This document shows positions 63,880-64,000 of a stretch of DNA of 64,000 bases, one piece after another. The DNA lies in contig JAPSHX010000017.1 in NCBI GenBank assembly GCA_031179305.1, positions 21,184-85,183 of the forward strand, in the 5' to 3' direction. The position numbers and the translations under genes are program-made. Position 1 is the stretch's first letter; each line of letters opens with the position of its first letter. Below the pieces are notes generated by a model. That model ran no database searches. It had not been told where the DNA came from and saw only the letters and a program-made list of their open reading frames with translations. Source of the stretch: Paenarthrobacter sp. Lineage in GTDB: Bacteria > Actinomycetota > Actinomycetes > Actinomycetales > Micrococcaceae.

Positions 63880-64000
63880 CTACTTCTCGTTCATGGGGAT
63901 GCGGACGCCGCGTTCGTTGGCTACCTCGACCGCGCGGTCGTAGCCGGCATCAACGTGGCGGATGACGCCCATGCCCGGGTCGTTGGTCAGGAGCCGTTCG
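63880..64000 (-). CDS. hutU: Urocanate hydratase, C-terminal end
   Basis: The last 40 codons of urocanase, cut by the window edge. The segment [20 protein letters not shown] followed by [18 protein letters not shown] is the conserved C-terminus of HutU, second enzyme of histidine catabolism. The remainder of the hut operon lies to the right of the window. Confidence 0.92.
   Translation of the reverse strand, partial: ERLLTNDPGMGVIRHVDAGYDRAVEVANERGVRIPMNEK

Overview
The window is high-GC chromosomal DNA from an actinobacterium, most likely Arthrobacter or Paenarthrobacter (Micrococcaceae). The basis is codon bias, many GTG starts, start/stop overlaps of ATGA and GTGA type, DUF6318, DUF3817 and DUF4383 proteins, and a creatinase/sarcosine oxidase catabolic island. 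The genus is inferred from recognised protein types, not from a marker gene. I see no rRNA, tRNA, CRISPR array, insertion sequence or phage gene.

Layout. 1-10.1 kb holds mixed accessory genes: a partial aldo/keto reductase, a cytoplasmic molybdopterin oxidoreductase, a MATE-type exporter, an S4-domain protein, a frameshifted small membrane protein gene, two secreted proteins, a 2H-phosphoesterase-like protein, a GIY-YIG-like protein and a secreted nuclease. 10.1-10.7 kb is a hipBA toxin-antitoxin locus with an intact antitoxin, a wrecked toxin and three evenly spaced operators. 10.8-15.7 kb is an asparagine/aspartate operon (FadR-type regulator, asparaginase, aspartase, permease). 15.9-23.1 kb is a non-phosphorylative L-fucose locus: fucosidase, mutarotase, dehydrogenase, lactonase, fuconate dehydratase, a second dehydrogenase and a final hydrolase, with an FCD-type regulator whose promoter shares a motif with the divergent fuc promoters. 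23.2-33.6 kb holds a GNAT-AAA fusion, LtrA, an HD hydrolase, an SDR/TetR pair, GluQRS, an Lrp/LysE pair and an ArsR/SRPBCC pair.

33.6-47.3 kb is the metabolic core. One operon encodes an MFS carrier, creatinase and an IclR regulator. A GntR regulator sits divergently beside a second operon, glyA-soxB-soxD-soxA-soxG-sdaA-purU. Together they would turn creatine into sarcosine and urea, sarcosine into glycine plus methylene-tetrahydrofolate, then serine and pyruvate, while PurU recycles folate by releasing formate. Next to it (47.4-51.5 kb) are a PucR regulator, an NCS1 nucleobase/hydantoin-type permease and a PuuE-like deacetylase-fold hydrolase, which suggests uptake and ring opening of a cyclic ureide or imide. 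51.5-64 kb contains DUF456, malic enzyme, TetR, three tandem secreted five-blade FG-GAP propeller proteins, two MFS exporters, RraA, an aromatic amino acid lyase homologue that lacks the MIO-forming serine, a small unknown protein, and the 3' end of hutU.

Across the window several regulator genes appear to be transcribed without a leader: a -10 hexamer ends exactly 6 nt before the start codon. Dispersed palindromic (REP-like) elements occur in intergenic gaps. Functional names come from reading sequence motifs, not from database searches.
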